Part shown: piece by piece, positions 9,805-21,190 of the stretch
Position numbering within the stretch: the first letter of the stretch is position 1
How the letters are laid out: every line of letters begins with the position of its first letter
Source: Candidula unifasciata
Taxonomy: Eukaryota; Mollusca; Gastropoda; Stylommatophora; Geomitridae
Assembly (NCBI GenBank): GCA_905116865.2
Contig: CAJHNH020001987.1
Coordinates: 19,114-83,113, forward strand
Direction of reading: 5' to 3'
Length of the DNA stretch: 64,000 nt
The notes under the pieces: model-generated
Told to the model about the DNA's origin: nothing
The model's database searches: none
Seen by the model: the letters and a program-made list of their open reading frames with translations, nothing else
Position numbers and translations under genes: made by a program

Positions 9805-10735
9805 GTAAGTTTATAGTGTCCTAGTTCAGGAATGCCACTAGTGAAGATGGGAATGGTAATAGTGTTAACATATCTTATTTGTTCTTCTGTCTTATCTCCC
9901 AGTCAGGCCCTCTGATTGCTTGGTGTCTAGTTGTTCCTTCAGTATAACTGATTCACATAACTTATTTGTTTCAAAATCTCTTATGTTGGTGATCCGTGTT
10001 TTTAGTTTCCCTGTGTGAAGAGTCTCTTTTCTTGTTGATTGATATTTCTTGTTAGGAGTAAATGGTACAAGTGGTTCTACATAAGTAAAACTGATGTAAA
10101 TTATGTCCCATAATTCATCTAAAATATGAAAAATTTGTTCTAGAGTTAATTAAAGATTATTGATACTGTCATATGGTATTAATATTTGATAGATTTGGGG
10201 TAAATCAATCAGTCTGGTGCCATCTCCACAAAAAAGGTTGGTGCATCTCCAGCACACTCTATCACTCTGACAGACTGCTGTTCATCTACCACTCATTGTT
10301 ATCTTTCCCACATAATAAAGCTTGAGTCATAACCTTGTCCAGTGGTGTAATTAGTCATAATTGTTTGGCCTTGTTGTGAGAAGAAGGAAACTGGGTCATG
10401 TTATGACCTCTGGAAAGATTTGTGGAAAGAGAGATAGATTTTTGACAGTTTGTTGTCATGGCATCAGCACATGAACTGATAAACGCTGTTAGAGATTCCT
10501 GCTGGAGGGGGTGGGATGCCAGCATGATCACCTTGACCAGTTTTTTTAAATTAAGCATTTGATGATGATAATACTAAAATGGAACATTTCATGATGATGG
10601 TACTAAAAAAGAAGTTAGGCAATGATGTACTGATACATATTTTATAAGATAAAATGATGATGGGTAAATTTAGTCAGGTTAAGAGAGTTTTAATACCACT
10701 GGCATCATTCACAGTCTGATTATATTTTGGTACAG
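9805..10735 (+). other. PGAM intron 3, first part: nothing recognised
   Basis: AT-rich non-coding DNA up to the minisatellite, without a recognisable LINE, SINE or exon. Confidence 0.55.
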
Positions 10736-11365
10736 ATTATGCAGTGATATAAAGATGGAAAAGTTATGTAGTGATATACTGATACAGAAGTTATGTAGTG
10801 ATATACTGATACAGGTTATGTAGCGATATACTGATACAGGTTATGTAGCGATATACTGATACAGGTTATGTAGTTATATACTGATACAGGTTATGTAGTG
10901 ATCTACTGATACAGAAGTTATGTAGTGATATGCTGATACAGAAGTTATGTTGTGATATATAGATGGAAAAGTTATGTAGTGATATACTGATACAGAAGTT
11001 ATGCAGTGATATACTGATACAGAAGTTATGTGGTGATATACTGATACAGAAGTTATGTAGTGATATACTGATACAGAAGTTATGTAGTGATATACTGATA
11101 CAGAAGTTATGTAGTGATATACTGATACAGAAGTTATGTAGTGATATACTGATACAGAAGTTTTGTAGTGATATACTGATTCAGAAGTTATGTGGTGATA
11201 TACTGATACAGAAGTTATGTAGTGATATACTAATACAGGTTATGTGATGATATACTGATACAGAAGTTATGTAGTGATATACTGATACAGAAGTTATGTA
11301 GTGATATACTGATACAGAAGTTGTGTAGTGATATACTAATACAGGAGGTAGACAAAGATGTGTTA
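10736..11365 (+). repeat. 27-bp minisatellite (about 22 units) ending at the exon 4 acceptor
   Basis: The unit is GTTATGTAGTGATATACTGA followed by TACAGAA. Shorter 24-25 bp variants (ACAGGTTATGTAGCGATATA...) occur in the left part. Ten consecutive 27-mers around 10963-11247 keep one frame open, which is an artefact of 27 being divisible by 3. The last recognisable units decay into the 25 bp before the exon 4 acceptor. Confidence 0.95.
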
Positions 11366-11390
11366 ATACAGAAGTTAATCTCATGTCTAG

Positions 11391-11489
11391 AATATGGATC
11401 AGGGAATGATTCCAGCTTGTGAATGCCTTAAGGACACAGTGGAGCGCACACTGCCATTCTGGTATGATTCTATTGTACCTGCCATTAAG
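11391..11489 (+). CDS. PGAM: phosphoglycerate mutase, coding exon 4
   Basis: Thirty-three codons (residues 143-175) follow the acceptor CTCATGTCTAG and end at AAG|GTAAGA, phase 0. The text NMDQGMIPACECLKDTVERT and LPFWYDSIVPAIK matches the family segment '(L/I)P..ESLKDT..R.LPFW...I.P.I'. There is no stop or frameshift. The acceptor lacks a strong pyrimidine tract because minisatellite-derived sequence abuts it. Confidence 0.95.
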
Positions 11490-11519
11490 GTAAGAATTGG
11501 AATTGATAACCGTGTTTTG

Positions 11520-11890
11520 AAAACTGTCAAATGTGAGGGCAGGTCCTTCACAGACCGCTACAGTCATCATGGCATGTCTGAGAGTCTCTCTTTCTCTAGC
11601 CATTTCTCCAGCCCTGTGTGCTTTCATAGTAAATACGTCTTATGTCTTTCACCGAGGTTTGCCTCCGCCTCGTTTACCAGAAACTGCTCTCCATAACTGA
11701 TCTCTTCAGTCCATAAGGATGTTTTAACATGGCCAAAATACCTCAACTTTCAGGACAGGAAACTGTTTCGGAGCCAATACTCCTTGATGCTCAGATTGTC
11801 TAAGATGTCTGTGGTTTCTTCTTCTTGGTCTGGTATTCCAAGAATTCTCTGAATCATTTCAGCTTAAATGCTCCACTTTTCTTCAATAAT
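11520..11890 (-). mobile_element. LINE 3' remnant (L-D-like)
   Basis: Read on the minus strand, the end gives AREMARERETLRHAMMTVAV-type text close to the 'DR..FR..V..A' C-terminus of the L-D copies. The upstream part (FLSVRKVEVFWP, EYWL) reads like LINE C-terminal sequence in broken frames. It lies in PGAM intron 4, antisense. Confidence 0.6.
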
Positions 11891-12214
11891 TAAGTAAGAT
11901 TCCATGACTTATCTCATATAACTAAGTTTCCATTGGAAAAATGCATGATCTCAAAATGTTTACTTTAACTTGCTTTCAGGTGCTCTTTCATAGGTTCTTC
12001 ATGATGTTAATCTTTACATTGCTAAAGCTTGTATTCTGATTTATATGACATTTACCTGACATTACCTATTTATTAAACTCGGTGCCAGTGGTTAAAGTTG
12101 AGAGGATTAACTTCACTGTGGTAGGTTTTATCCTGTCTGGCTCAGTCTCTCTCCACAGCATGACTAACTATCTGCCAAGAGTGTTGTACAAAGCCTGAAC
12201 TCCATAGCTGCAGC

Positions 12215-12310
12215 AACGATCCCTTGGGATCGCCTTAAAACTTGTACCCATGAACCGAAAGGTCTTCAGAGTGTGAGGCAATTGGTTTGATTACTTCTCC
12301 ACAGATCAGA
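12215..12310 (-). mobile_element. diverged tRNA-like SINE remnant (S-D group)
   Basis: The phrase GATCGCCTTAAAAC is shared with 51239-51252. The minus strand has a tRNA-like order of boxes, ending with CGGTTCATGGG as a B-box-like part. The copy is old. Confidence 0.4.
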
Positions 12311-12375
12311 TTGTTGTTACATAAACTTGTTTAGTCTTCGACATTCATCATTTTTACCCCATTTTTTTTTTTACA

Positions 12376-12648
12376 AAGTAAATCACCATAGATTTAGTAG
12401 TTAACCTGAAAGTAAATCACCATAGATTTAGTAGTTAACCTGAAAGTAAATCACCATAGATTTAGTAGTTAACCTGAAAGTAAATCACCATAGATTTAGT
12501 AGTTAACCTGAAAGTAAATCACCATAGATTTAGTAGTTAACCTGAAAGCAAATCACCATAGATTTAGTAGTTAACCTGAAAGTAAATCACCATAGATTTA
12601 GTAGTTAACCTGAAAGTAAATCACCATAGATTTAGTAGTTAACCTGAT
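12376..12648 (+). repeat. 34-bp minisatellite, 8 copies
   Basis: The unit begins AAGTAAATCACCATAGATTT and continues with AGTAGTTAACCTGA. Eight nearly perfect tandem copies (one G/T difference) lie in PGAM intron 4. Such uniformity suggests recent expansion. Confidence 0.97.
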
Positions 12649-12689
12649 ATCGCCATACCACTTTCAACTTTGGTAGATAGTTCAATTTT

Positions 12690-13110
12690 TTTTTTTTTTT
12701 TTTAAATCCAATCCTGGACTTTAGTCTTGATCCAAAACTTGAATTTCACGCGCACATCTGTTTTACAGATCTAGGGCTTATTTGTTTACAGGCTTTTTTG
12801 CCTGTCCGGTAGATCTACTCTGAATGAATTACCCACCTCCTACGGTATAGTTGTTATGGAGACAGTGGATATATTCTTTATTTTCCAAAATGGAATTCCC
12901 AAACCCACACGGGCAGTGATTAGTGATTAGTAAGGATTATCATCATAGCACTCTGGACAGATTCATATGTGCTCCAATCTCCTTCAAGCATATTCATCGA
13001 GTCACTAAGTATGCACAGGTGTATGAACTATTGAGTACCAAGCCATGCACTGGCAGTATTTAAAATGAAGCGGTGAGTTACTTGATATACCTCCAGTTTT
13101 GCAAAATCAA
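12690..13110. repeat. dispersed repeat remnants (SINE-like piece and LINE 3' end)
   Basis: About 12715-12790 (CTTGATCCAAAACTTGA, TTTTACAGATCTAGGGC) recurs near 31140-31205. About 12915-12985 (AGTGATTAGTGATTAG, AAGGATTATCATCA) recurs at 57938-58000, where it is the 3' end of a minus-strand LINE. The rest of 13110-13500 contains only a (TTG)n of about 10 units at 13132-13157. Confidence 0.55.
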
Positions 13111-13499
13111 GTTCTTGGTGTTCTGATTTTTTGTTGTTGTTGTTGTTGTTGTTGTTGATCCAACATACATTTTCTTTTATGTTTATCTTATTGAATTGTT
13201 TTTTACCAGAAATGTCTTCTGTTGTTAATGCTTCTTCTTATGCATTTGCCTGAAATGGATGGTCAGCATATTGTGATTTGCAGCTAGCCTGTGATGTCTG
13301 CATATTTGGGTCCCAAACATCTGACATTAGTAGACCCTTAATAAGTCACTTTTTATGATGTGCTTGTAAAGTGGCAGGTGGTTTGTTCTTTTTCCACAAA
13401 TATGGGGCCTTAGAACATACACTAGGAATATCCTGTTCACACCTGGAATAATTTACATAAATTAGTAGTTTACATTGCTCTGATGATCAAACATTTTGA

Positions 13500-13810
13500 G
13501 GTACCTGGGTGGAGAAATGATACGTGACAAGACAGATGAGATCAGGGCCTTTTGGGAACAAGCAACAGAGTCAGAAGCTCAACAAATTATGGCCTAAAGA
13601 GAATGAGGCACCTGGGTGTAACCAGGAGGTCTGGTCGGCTTACTACACTCAGGTGGTCGGCTCACTACACTCAGGGAAAAGGCAAGACGGACATATAACC
13701 ACATTACGACTGGTACCATAAGTATTGAAACTCTGCGCTAGCTGCTGAGGATGAGGATGGAGCACACATGGAAATGCCCAGAGTGCTGTGATGTCAATTC
13801 TTGACTCAAG
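13500..13810 (+). mobile_element. LINE 3' fragment, family L-C
   Basis: It encodes, in shifting frames, IRDKTDEIRAFWEQATES, a GAPGCNQEVWS-like stretch, and finally the 'TLR.LLRMRMEHTWKCPECC' C-terminus, ending about 13805. It aligns with 8941-9257 on the other strand. Confidence 0.82.
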
Positions 13811-13961
13811 TCAAACATTTTGACATAGAAATCTTTGCTCCTATGATATATTAGTAATCTTTCCTCCCACTTCTCTAAGGCTATCAGTTTTTAATTTATG
13901 TATGTAATTTTATTACATAATTAGCCAAACTTTGTTCTCAATATTTGTCGGGTTTGATCAG

Positions 13962-14070
13962 AGCGGACAGAGGGTGCTGATCTCTGCCCACGGAAACAGT
14001 CTGAGAGGCCTCATCAAGTACCTGGACAATGTTTCTGATAATGATATTGTTGGATTGAATCTTCCTACGG
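13962..14070 (+). CDS. PGAM: phosphoglycerate mutase, coding exon 5
   Basis: Thirty-six codons plus one base (residues 176-211) follow the acceptor TTTGATCAG. They contain [18 protein letters not shown], whose His185 is the second active-site histidine, and end in NLPTG with the donor ACGG|GTGAGG, phase 1. In animal PGAM the next residues are the 'P.VYEL' stretch and the mobile C-terminal tail, about 41 residues. That last exon must start in phase 1. I searched by eye to the end of the window and did not find it. The gene therefore either has a very long last intron, ends outside this window, or has lost its end. Confidence 0.94.
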
Positions 14071-14129
14071 GTGAGGTCCTAGTTTTTCTTGAGTTAACCA
14101 CTTTCTGTGCTTTTTTGAAATTCTTATAG

Positions 14130-14360
14130 TGAATGAATCATTCAGTCAATCAAGAAATGACATCAGGACATTGCCATATGTGCTCTGTCCCCTTCTCAGT
14201 ACCCAGCGAAGAGAAACAGGCAGACCAGAAAGAACTGTGTGGCAAATCCCATCTCAACTGCCGCTTCTATCTGTTGTCCACACTGCACAAGAACTTTCCA
14301 GGCTGAAATTTGGCTCATTATCCATCTTTGCACTCATGGTCATTGATCATTATTGAGTCT
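14130..14360 (+). mobile_element. LINE C-terminal fragment with C2H2-like finger, family L-F
   Basis: In one frame 14225-14345 reads VANPISTAASICCPHC, then TRTFQAEIWLIIHLCTHGH: a Cys-x2-Cys-x12-His-x4-His finger. Such a finger closes the ORF2 of some non-LTR retrotransposons. A related fragment is at 59940-60250. The upstream RT portion is absent. Confidence 0.65.
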
Positions 14361-16374
14361 GGATGCAAAATGGCCTTCACACACCCAGTGAGTAGATCCC
14401 TTACAGGTAGTGCCAATTGCAACCTGATTAATAGTTACACTTTTGCCTGTTTTTTATCCCTGTGGGTAGAACATTTGGTTCTTTCTTAATACCCTACACC
14501 AAACAGGGGAAACTCACAGGTCACAGGGCGGTAGATAGGCTGCATGCAATCCTTGGACCTAGGCTGCATGCAGTCGTGGAACCTAGGCATCACTCTGTCA
14601 TGGGACGTAGGTGGGTTGGGGTAGGGCAAGTTCTAAATGTTTTGGTGTCGCTAAAAGCTTCAGAAAGTCCGAAAACCCAATCTTACCACCCTCTAAAATA
14701 TTAGACTGTCCTGTGACATCATCTAGGTAAGGATATTGCAAAAGAACTGAATATCGTCTAGACCCACTGCTAACTCCTAGCTGAATTATTTTCTCAGAAT
14801 ACAGAGAGAATGTCATAAAAACAACATGGCTCGACAACCAGAGTCGTCTGTTTATTGCTGTGGTCATTAGGGAGAGTAGATAATACTCCAAGTATAACTT
14901 GCCAACTATGTCATAAAATGTACCAGGGAGGGTTGGTCTTGGATCTAGCTACCCTGTACTGTCTCAGCTATGAACAGGTCTAAAAGTGAAACAAAAATAA
15001 CTGAGGCAGATAACTGTGAGTGAGAGCTCTTCTGATAGAAGAGCTTATGGTTGGGAGCACATGTGAGGAATTGCAAGAAATGGTGAAAAGATAGGACAGG
15101 AAGGTGTGAGATGACTGAAGATCTAGGCTCCAGCTGAAGAAAAGCACACAAGAAGAAGAACAACTAGGATGAAATTGTAGAACGAAAAATAACACAAGTA
15201 AAATATTTAAAAACCTGAATTGTTTTAGCAAAATGATGCTGAGTAACATTGGCATCATCACAAACATGTTTCAGATTTTTATCAGTGAGATAGAGACACA
15301 CACACACACATACATGCACACACACACACAAATTTTAAAAAAGAATAAAAATAAAAAATATTTAGATGGTAATGAAAACAGTGTAAAAAATGTCTGTCTG
15401 TAATGGTGTAGTTTGGTTTACAATTGTGCATGAAAATCACTTCATGTTAGATTTGTTGGAGAATGTTTCTACATTGTTTAACTAGCAAACTTTGGTGTAG
15501 TTATATTTGTTGGCAGTAGATAAATTCAGTAAGAGTTAGATTTTGAGAGAAACTTTTGTGGCAGTGTGAAGTGAAAATATTTTTGTATTGGATGATACAT
15601 TTTGAAAACATTTTGCAACAGTGTATTGGATTACATTGAATCAGGGACAGTTGGATTATCAGGGAAACGTTATTTGGAAGCAGCAAAAATGTGTTTATGT
15701 AGAGAAATAATGGGCAAATTGAAACAAAAGTAATGAAGACGTCTTGGAAAAAACTGAAGAGAACTTATTGCTGACAGTAAAAAAAGAGGCAGTCTAAATT
15801 CTTTGGTCATGTTACAAGAAGGTGAAAACTGGAGTACATTATGACAGTAGAAAGCAGCACAGGCCAAAGTTGCAGCTCAAGGAAAGGCCAAATAATTTTA
15901 AACTATTTATTTAATTTATAGATGATGGAGTCATTTGGATCGTACATCAGTAAGGTGATCTGCATTACTTCAGTCAGTAGTTTATCATTTAATATTTTTA
16001 ATGTTTTATATCCTGTTTGGTGTATTATTTTATGCATTATCCATAGATGGAGACTGCTTATTCTTTGCCTGCTAGTTTGACATACTATGCTATTTTTTTT
16101 TTACTGTATGTAATTCCTTCTGTCTGTTTTGTTTGGACACTTTAATGAGACTGATATTATTACACTGAAAACTGTATCTTTAAAAAAATCTTTTAGTCTG
16201 ATTTTACAGGTTTTGCTGATGAATTTTGTTCCAGGTATCATTACTGCATGCTGTCTTTTTTCTTCTTTCCTGCAAAGTATTATTTTTCGTAGGCATTTCT
16301 GTAAACTGATACTGAAGTATTGTTATTGTTAATGCAATTGGTTTATTAAGACCATAAACAAGTAAAGTAGTTTT
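14361..16374 (+). other. 2 kb without recognisable genes
   Basis: AT-rich DNA, possibly PGAM intron 5. It contains a small duplication (AGGCTGCATGCA twice at 14537-14570) and a short (CA)n at 15296-15330. No conserved exon, in particular no PGAM last exon, was recognised. Confidence 0.55.
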
Positions 16375-16905
16375 GTTCCACACCGTCAGGTGTATATAGG
16401 GCTAGACCTATATTTTATAGACCAACCAGCACTCGGTTAGTGATGCGGTCAACATCATACCAGCCACCTTTACTTCCCACGACTTTACCTGTACGTATTT
16501 TAGGATGGGTAAACCTGAGAACATATGTCATTTTTAGTGTCACCAACTGGAAAGGGAAGGCCAACCAGAGAGATGAATGGAGTCGGGTTATGTCTGCAGC
16601 AGTGAACCTCGAGGGCTCGGAATGCTGAAGAAGGCCAACCAGAGAGATGAATGGAGTCGGGTGATGTCTGCAGCAGTGAACCTTGAGGGCTCGAAATGCT
16701 GAAGAAGACCAACCAGAGAGATGAATGGAGTCGGGTGATGTCTGCAGCAGTGAACCTCGAGGGCTCTGAATGCTGAAGAAGAAGAAAGCTGAGAACCAAG
16801 ATCATTTTGGCAAAATGTCTGGCTCCATCAGAACCTGAACCAGCAATCTTCAGATCCGCAGGCACGCATCTAGCTGCTGTACCAAGGCGACTCTCTTATT
16901 AAGAC
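16375..16905 (-). mobile_element. tRNA-derived SINE, family S-B, split by a LINE 3' end
   Basis: 16375-16510 is the 3' body on the minus strand (landmarks TATAGACCAA and CATACCAGCCACCTTTACTT). 16795-16905 is the head, with tRNA-like text ending GAGTCGCC. Other copies are at 27040-27230, 27945-28120, 37798-38065 and 43045-43260. The split is filled by 16535-16790. Confidence 0.75.
16535..16790 (+). mobile_element. LINE 3' end, family L-E, triplicated in 74-bp units
   Basis: The phrase AAGGCCAACCAGAGAGATGA starts at 16557 and 16631, and with one change at 16705. Each unit ends GGAATGCTGAAGAAG. One unit reads ATNWKGKANQRDEWSRVM and ends LEGSEC, a LINE C-terminus. The same ending occurs singly at 25815-25900 (+) and 26570-26650 (-). 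Confidence 0.8.
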
Positions 16906-17334
16906 AATGTGGCAATGTTAATATAAAGGATTATCATATCAACACTGAGATTAATTAGCGGGGGTTTCTTACAAATTTATTTCTAAAATAATTCTGTTCA
17001 TTTAGTCCTTGGTTTGAATTGTATATACCATCTAAATCTTGATTCAAGAGTCAAGTGGATTTCATTGGTTTGATTTTCCTAATAAAAGCTTATAGACTTC
17101 ACTTGTGTTCGTTTTTGTGCTTTCTTCTATATAAGTAGTTTTTGTTGAAAGCTTTTATTAAGCTCGCTTTTGTTTGTTTGTTTGTAAGGTGCAGGCTACT
17201 TTTTCATTTGTACACTATTTCTGGACAAGCTGTGGTGCCGAAAGTTTGTGCACATAAGTGTTTAAGGTCGTCAATGCAAAGTTATGCAAAAACATATTTA
17301 AAAAAAATTATTTATATTGATCTTTTTTTAAAGA
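16906..17334. other. unannotated AT-rich stretch
   Basis: No feature was recognised between the SINE and the LINE copy. Confidence 0.5.
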
Positions 17335-18335
17335 TACTTTTATATATATCTTTTTATAATGAAACACGATGCTGTGTAAGAACTGATTCCGGCAATTCTG
17401 ACTGGTTCCCGGTGGAAACAGGAGTGAAGCAAGGCTGTGTCCTATCGCCGATGCTTTTTGGTATAGCAATCGACTGGGTCATGCGCAAGTGCATAAATAA
17501 CGCAAATTTAGGCATTACATGGGTTGACAAAATTCTGGAAGACCTAGACTTCGCTGACGACATAGCACTCCTGAGTTCAGAACACACAGACGCCCAAGAA
17601 AAAATCAATCGACTCCAGAATTTCTCAGAACAAATTGGACTCCAAATTAAACACCGCAAAAACAAAAATTCTAGACCTTACCAACAGTTCAGTTGATATC
17701 ACGCTGAACAACAACAGCCTTGAAAAAGTCAACAGTTTCACTTATCTAGGGAGCAAGATGTCATCTACAGGAGATACCGCACCAGAAATATCATTTAGAA
17801 TAGCACTGGCATCTAGTGCCTTCAATAAAACTGTCTAACATCTGGAAATCAAAGACACTTAGCAAACACACAAAACTCAAGATCTTCAATTCTTGTGTGA
17901 TTCCAGTACTAACCTATGGATGCGAGAGTTGGAAATCAACGAAAACTCTAGACACAAAATTAGACAGTTTTGAAAATAAATGCCTTAGAAGAATACTAAA
18001 TTTCAAATGGTCAGATTTCCGAACCAATACACAAATAAGGCAAGAATCCAGGCAAGAGTATGTGTCCTAATTTTATACGAAAACGCCGCTGGAACTATGT
18101 CGGCCACGTCCTTAGAATGGATAAATCAAGACTTCCTTACCAAGCCCTCATTTGGACACCACAGGGGAAAAGATCTCGTGGAAGACCAAGGGAAACCCTA
18201 CGTAGAACTATCATCAGGGAAGGCTCGCTCATGGGCCACTCAAACATCCAAGACCTACAACGGATTGCAACGGACCGCCGTGCATGGAGAGTCACGACCT
18301 CTGCCCTATGTGCCGCACTCGACACAAGAGGAAAG

Positions 18336-18375
<40 letters not shown>
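17335..18375 (+). mobile_element. LINE fragment, family L-A, best copy
   Basis: RT text begins near 17350 (NETRCCVRTDSG), then GVKQGCVLSPMLFGIAIDWV (RT domain), and DLDFADDIALLSS with both catalytic aspartates. A frameshift near 17650 leads to KTKILDLTNSSVDITLNN and FTYLGSKMSSTG. A second, near 17820, leads to SCVIPVLTYGCESWKSTK and then RWNYVGHVLRMDKSRLP, GRPRETLRRTII and ALCAALDTRGKTN with a stop at 18344. The 3' tail is (CTAA)n at 18339-18375, a short tandem repeat of the kind that ends many RTE-like elements. It is 5'-truncated and inactive. Confidence 0.92.
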
Positions 18376-18376
<1 letters not shown>

Positions 18377-18439
18377 TATTGATCATCCGCTTGTTTGTAT
18401 TCTTTGTTTTTCCTTTAGAAACTATACCTGCTGCCATCA

Positions 18440-19020
18440 GTTGTTTTCCAGATTGTCTTTTATGACCACTATAGATTGTTCTCAGGTATTCTCAGTGTTT
18501 TCCTTTTCATTCCCGGTATGTTTTCTTCCCCTGTTGATTCACTGCAGTTTAATTCCTTCTCAAAGCTGCACATTAGTGACCGATGTATAATAATCATCTT
18601 TATCATCCATTTCCACTTCTGCATTATGGGGAGGAACAGTCTGAGATCAATTGCTTGATAGGCAGCAGTGGCTATTGACATTCCCTGTTGATTTAGAAGC
18701 ATCAGTCCATATTTTCCTAGGGTGACCTCTTGCTTTCACATCAAATCTTTTCTTGTGTAACACCTGCTTTGGTAGTTGTTCTGGTTGCATCCTCACTAGA
18801 TGACCAAACCATTTCATCTTGTTTCTGAATGAATTTGCTGCATGATGTTGTTCTACAGTCTGCCTAATAATGTCATTTCTAGGTTTGTCTCAAATGGTTA
18901 AGTTGGCAACTTTTCTAAGGCATCTCATTTCACAGCTGTTAATTTCAACCTAGGTTAGCCTTTTGTACTGTCCAAGTCTGACACTGGTAGCACAGTGTTG
19001 GTACGAATATCCTGTTTATA
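18440..19020 (-). mobile_element. LINE remnant, family L-B
   Basis: On the minus strand NRIFVPTLCYQCQTWT (near 18985-19025) equals the L-B thumb of 6807-7655. Broken C-terminal text follows down to about 18620 (KQDEMVW, DATRTTTKAGV). The part 18440-18620 is less certain. Confidence 0.75.
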
Positions 19021-19330
19021 ATGTTTCTGTTAGGGCTGCATGTAGGTGTGTATGTGTGTGTGTCTTGTGCATGTGTTTGTTTGTCTGTCTGTCTTTGAGT
19101 GTGTGTCTGCGTGTATTCTGCATGAGTGTGTATGTGTCCACATGTGTGTGTGTGTGTGTATGTTAATGTCTGCCTGTGTAAGTGAGTGTGTCTGTACATA
19201 GGAATGCATATGTGTGTGTGTATGTGTGTGAGTTTGTATTATGTGTGAGTAAGGGGTTGCACATTGTGTGTGAGTGCATGTGTGTGAGTGTGAGCATGTA
19301 TTTTACTACCTATGCTTTTGTTTTTTTCTT
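19021..19330 (+). repeat. GT-rich (TGTGTATG-type) array
   Basis: Degenerate TG, TGTA and CTGT repeats. It precedes the tail of an L-G element, as in three other places in the window. Confidence 0.85.
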
Positions 19331-19399
19331 TATATTTATAATATGCATATTATTTTATGAGCATAACATGCTTTATCGATAAAATACAACTGCTATGTG

Positions 19400-19500
19400 A
19401 GAGATAGGTGTTTGGAAGGCCAAATGTAAGACGGGCCTGTGTGCCCAATTTATGACCCTGTGAAAATGAAGTTTGTTTGTTAAATCGTTTGTGTTTTGCG
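19400..19500 (+). mobile_element. 3' tail of element family L-G
   Basis: Contains GGAAGGCCAAATGTAAGACG, GGGCCTGTGTGCCCAATTTA and a GACCCTGTGAAAATGAAGTT end (AATAAA degraded), then (TTTG)n. Sister tails are at 24205-24295, 29430-29525 and 57175-57285, and reversed at 50640-50740 and 60395-60480. Confidence 0.7.
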
Positions 19501-21190
19501 GTAGCACTGGATCTCGAGGATGCACTGGAGGAGAAGGTCAGTCCATGGCTGGCGAATTGGATTGCAGCTGTCCTGTATTCACGTTGGATTTCTCTTCGAC
19601 TTGGCTCATGGACCTCAGAACCATGCAGTTTGGCCCCAGGACTGTCACAAGAATTTTGCCTGTACTTTTTAATGTGTATACGAGCAAGATTGCAGGAGTT
19701 GGAAGGATACTGACTTTTGCATATAGGCAGAGGGAACAAACAGCCCGGGAGCTACAAGCGACAGTAGACAAAGTGACTGAGTGGTGTACAGAAATAAGGG
19801 CTGTCGTCCACCCGGAAAAGACGTCTGTTTTGTGGTGTTCTCTGGACAACAGGATCGTTAAAGCTAATGTCCCAAGTCTCACGATAGATGATAGAAACAT
19901 CAACAGAGAGAGCAAACTGAAGTGTCTGGGAATTACATTTGACAGGAGCCTGTCCTTTAAGGACCATGTGGAGAGTGTTGTGACGAGATGCCAAAAAGGA
20001 CTTATTGCACTTAAGACTATGGCTGCAGTTAACATAGATCAGAGAATGCTGTTTACACTATATCAGCACCTGATCCTGTCAGTGATTGATTATGGCCTGG
20101 GAATGCTTACTGTCTCAAAGAAGCGGACGGACAAACTAGAGTGCATACAGAATGCAGCTGGTCATTCTGGGTTGCACTTGAGACACCCCAGTGGTGTGTA
20201 TGCGATACATCCTTGGTTTGCCGACGGTTGCAGGTAGGCACAAGGTGCTGCAGGCGAAGTCATTTCTCATGGTAGCTACATACATAGACCACCCTTTGCA
20301 CGAAGCTCTGGGTACAGTTAAGGGTCACCAGCTAATAAGAGGGAAGTTTTGGATGGCTCAGGCAGAAGACACAATCAGACAGGTTTGCATCCTTGAGAAC
20401 ATTAGACGAGGAGAGGAGTGGGTCAAAGTGCCACCTAAACAGTCAGACTTGTGTAGGGTCATAATCACACTGAGCCGGAAATGCAGAGACTGGCCAGCAG
20501 GTGCCACAGAGGTGGAAATTCAGCAATTAATTCAAGATAATGCTCGCTCAGAAGATTTGATCATTTACACAGACGGTTCAGTGTCAAGAGGCAAAATAAG
20601 TGCTTGGGGTTTCTTAGCAAAAGTTTATGGCTAAGTTTGGTGCAGGAGAGCCTGGCATATGATACCACAACATCCAGCTTAAGAATGGAGGGGGGGGGGG
20701 GGGGTCACTGCAGCATTCCGCTGGCTAGAGAACACGACACACACACAAACATCGTGATTGTAACTGACTCAGAAAGCATGCTTCGTGCAAAGTGGCAAGC
20801 CTAGCTGCGGAGGACACGGGTGAGGAGTATTGTCTGGATTTTTTTCACCAGGGCACACAGGTGTGTTGGGAACTGAGCAGGCGGACATATTGGCTGGCTT
20901 TGCACAGCTTGGTGGAATACTGATGCATAATAAGGCAGACGTGGTTAGTGCCTTGTGGGAGAGCGTGTACAGTTCGAAGGAGCAGATGGATCACCAGTCT
21001 GGTGAGATTGATGCAGAGGGGAATGACTAGAGGTTCTTGCAGATGCTCGAGGTTCAGTGGAAAAGCAAGACGGACGTTTAATTAGAATGCTACTGGCACC
21101 ATTAGTATCGGAACTCTTCGCTGGCTGCTGGAGATGGGGACAGAGCGCTTATGGGAATGCCCCTAGCTCTGTGATGTTGGTTTTTGAATC
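19495..21190 (+). mobile_element. LINE with RNase H domain, family L-C, longest copy
   Basis: Three frames together give RT text (LEDALEEKVSPWLANWI, PVLFNVYTSKIAGVG, ILTFAYRQRE where the catalytic FADD is lost). The thumb follows (LKCLGITFDRSLSFKDHV, DYGLGMLTVSKK). An RNase H starts at LIIYTDGSVSRGK (first Asp) and continues with IVIVTDSESMLR and TGVLGTEQADILAG. The C-terminus is DKADVV-like text and TLRWLLEMGTERLWECP near 21165. Frameshifts and a 15-G run at 20690-20704 break it. RT followed by RNase H fits the I-like group of non-LTR elements. Confidence 0.9.
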
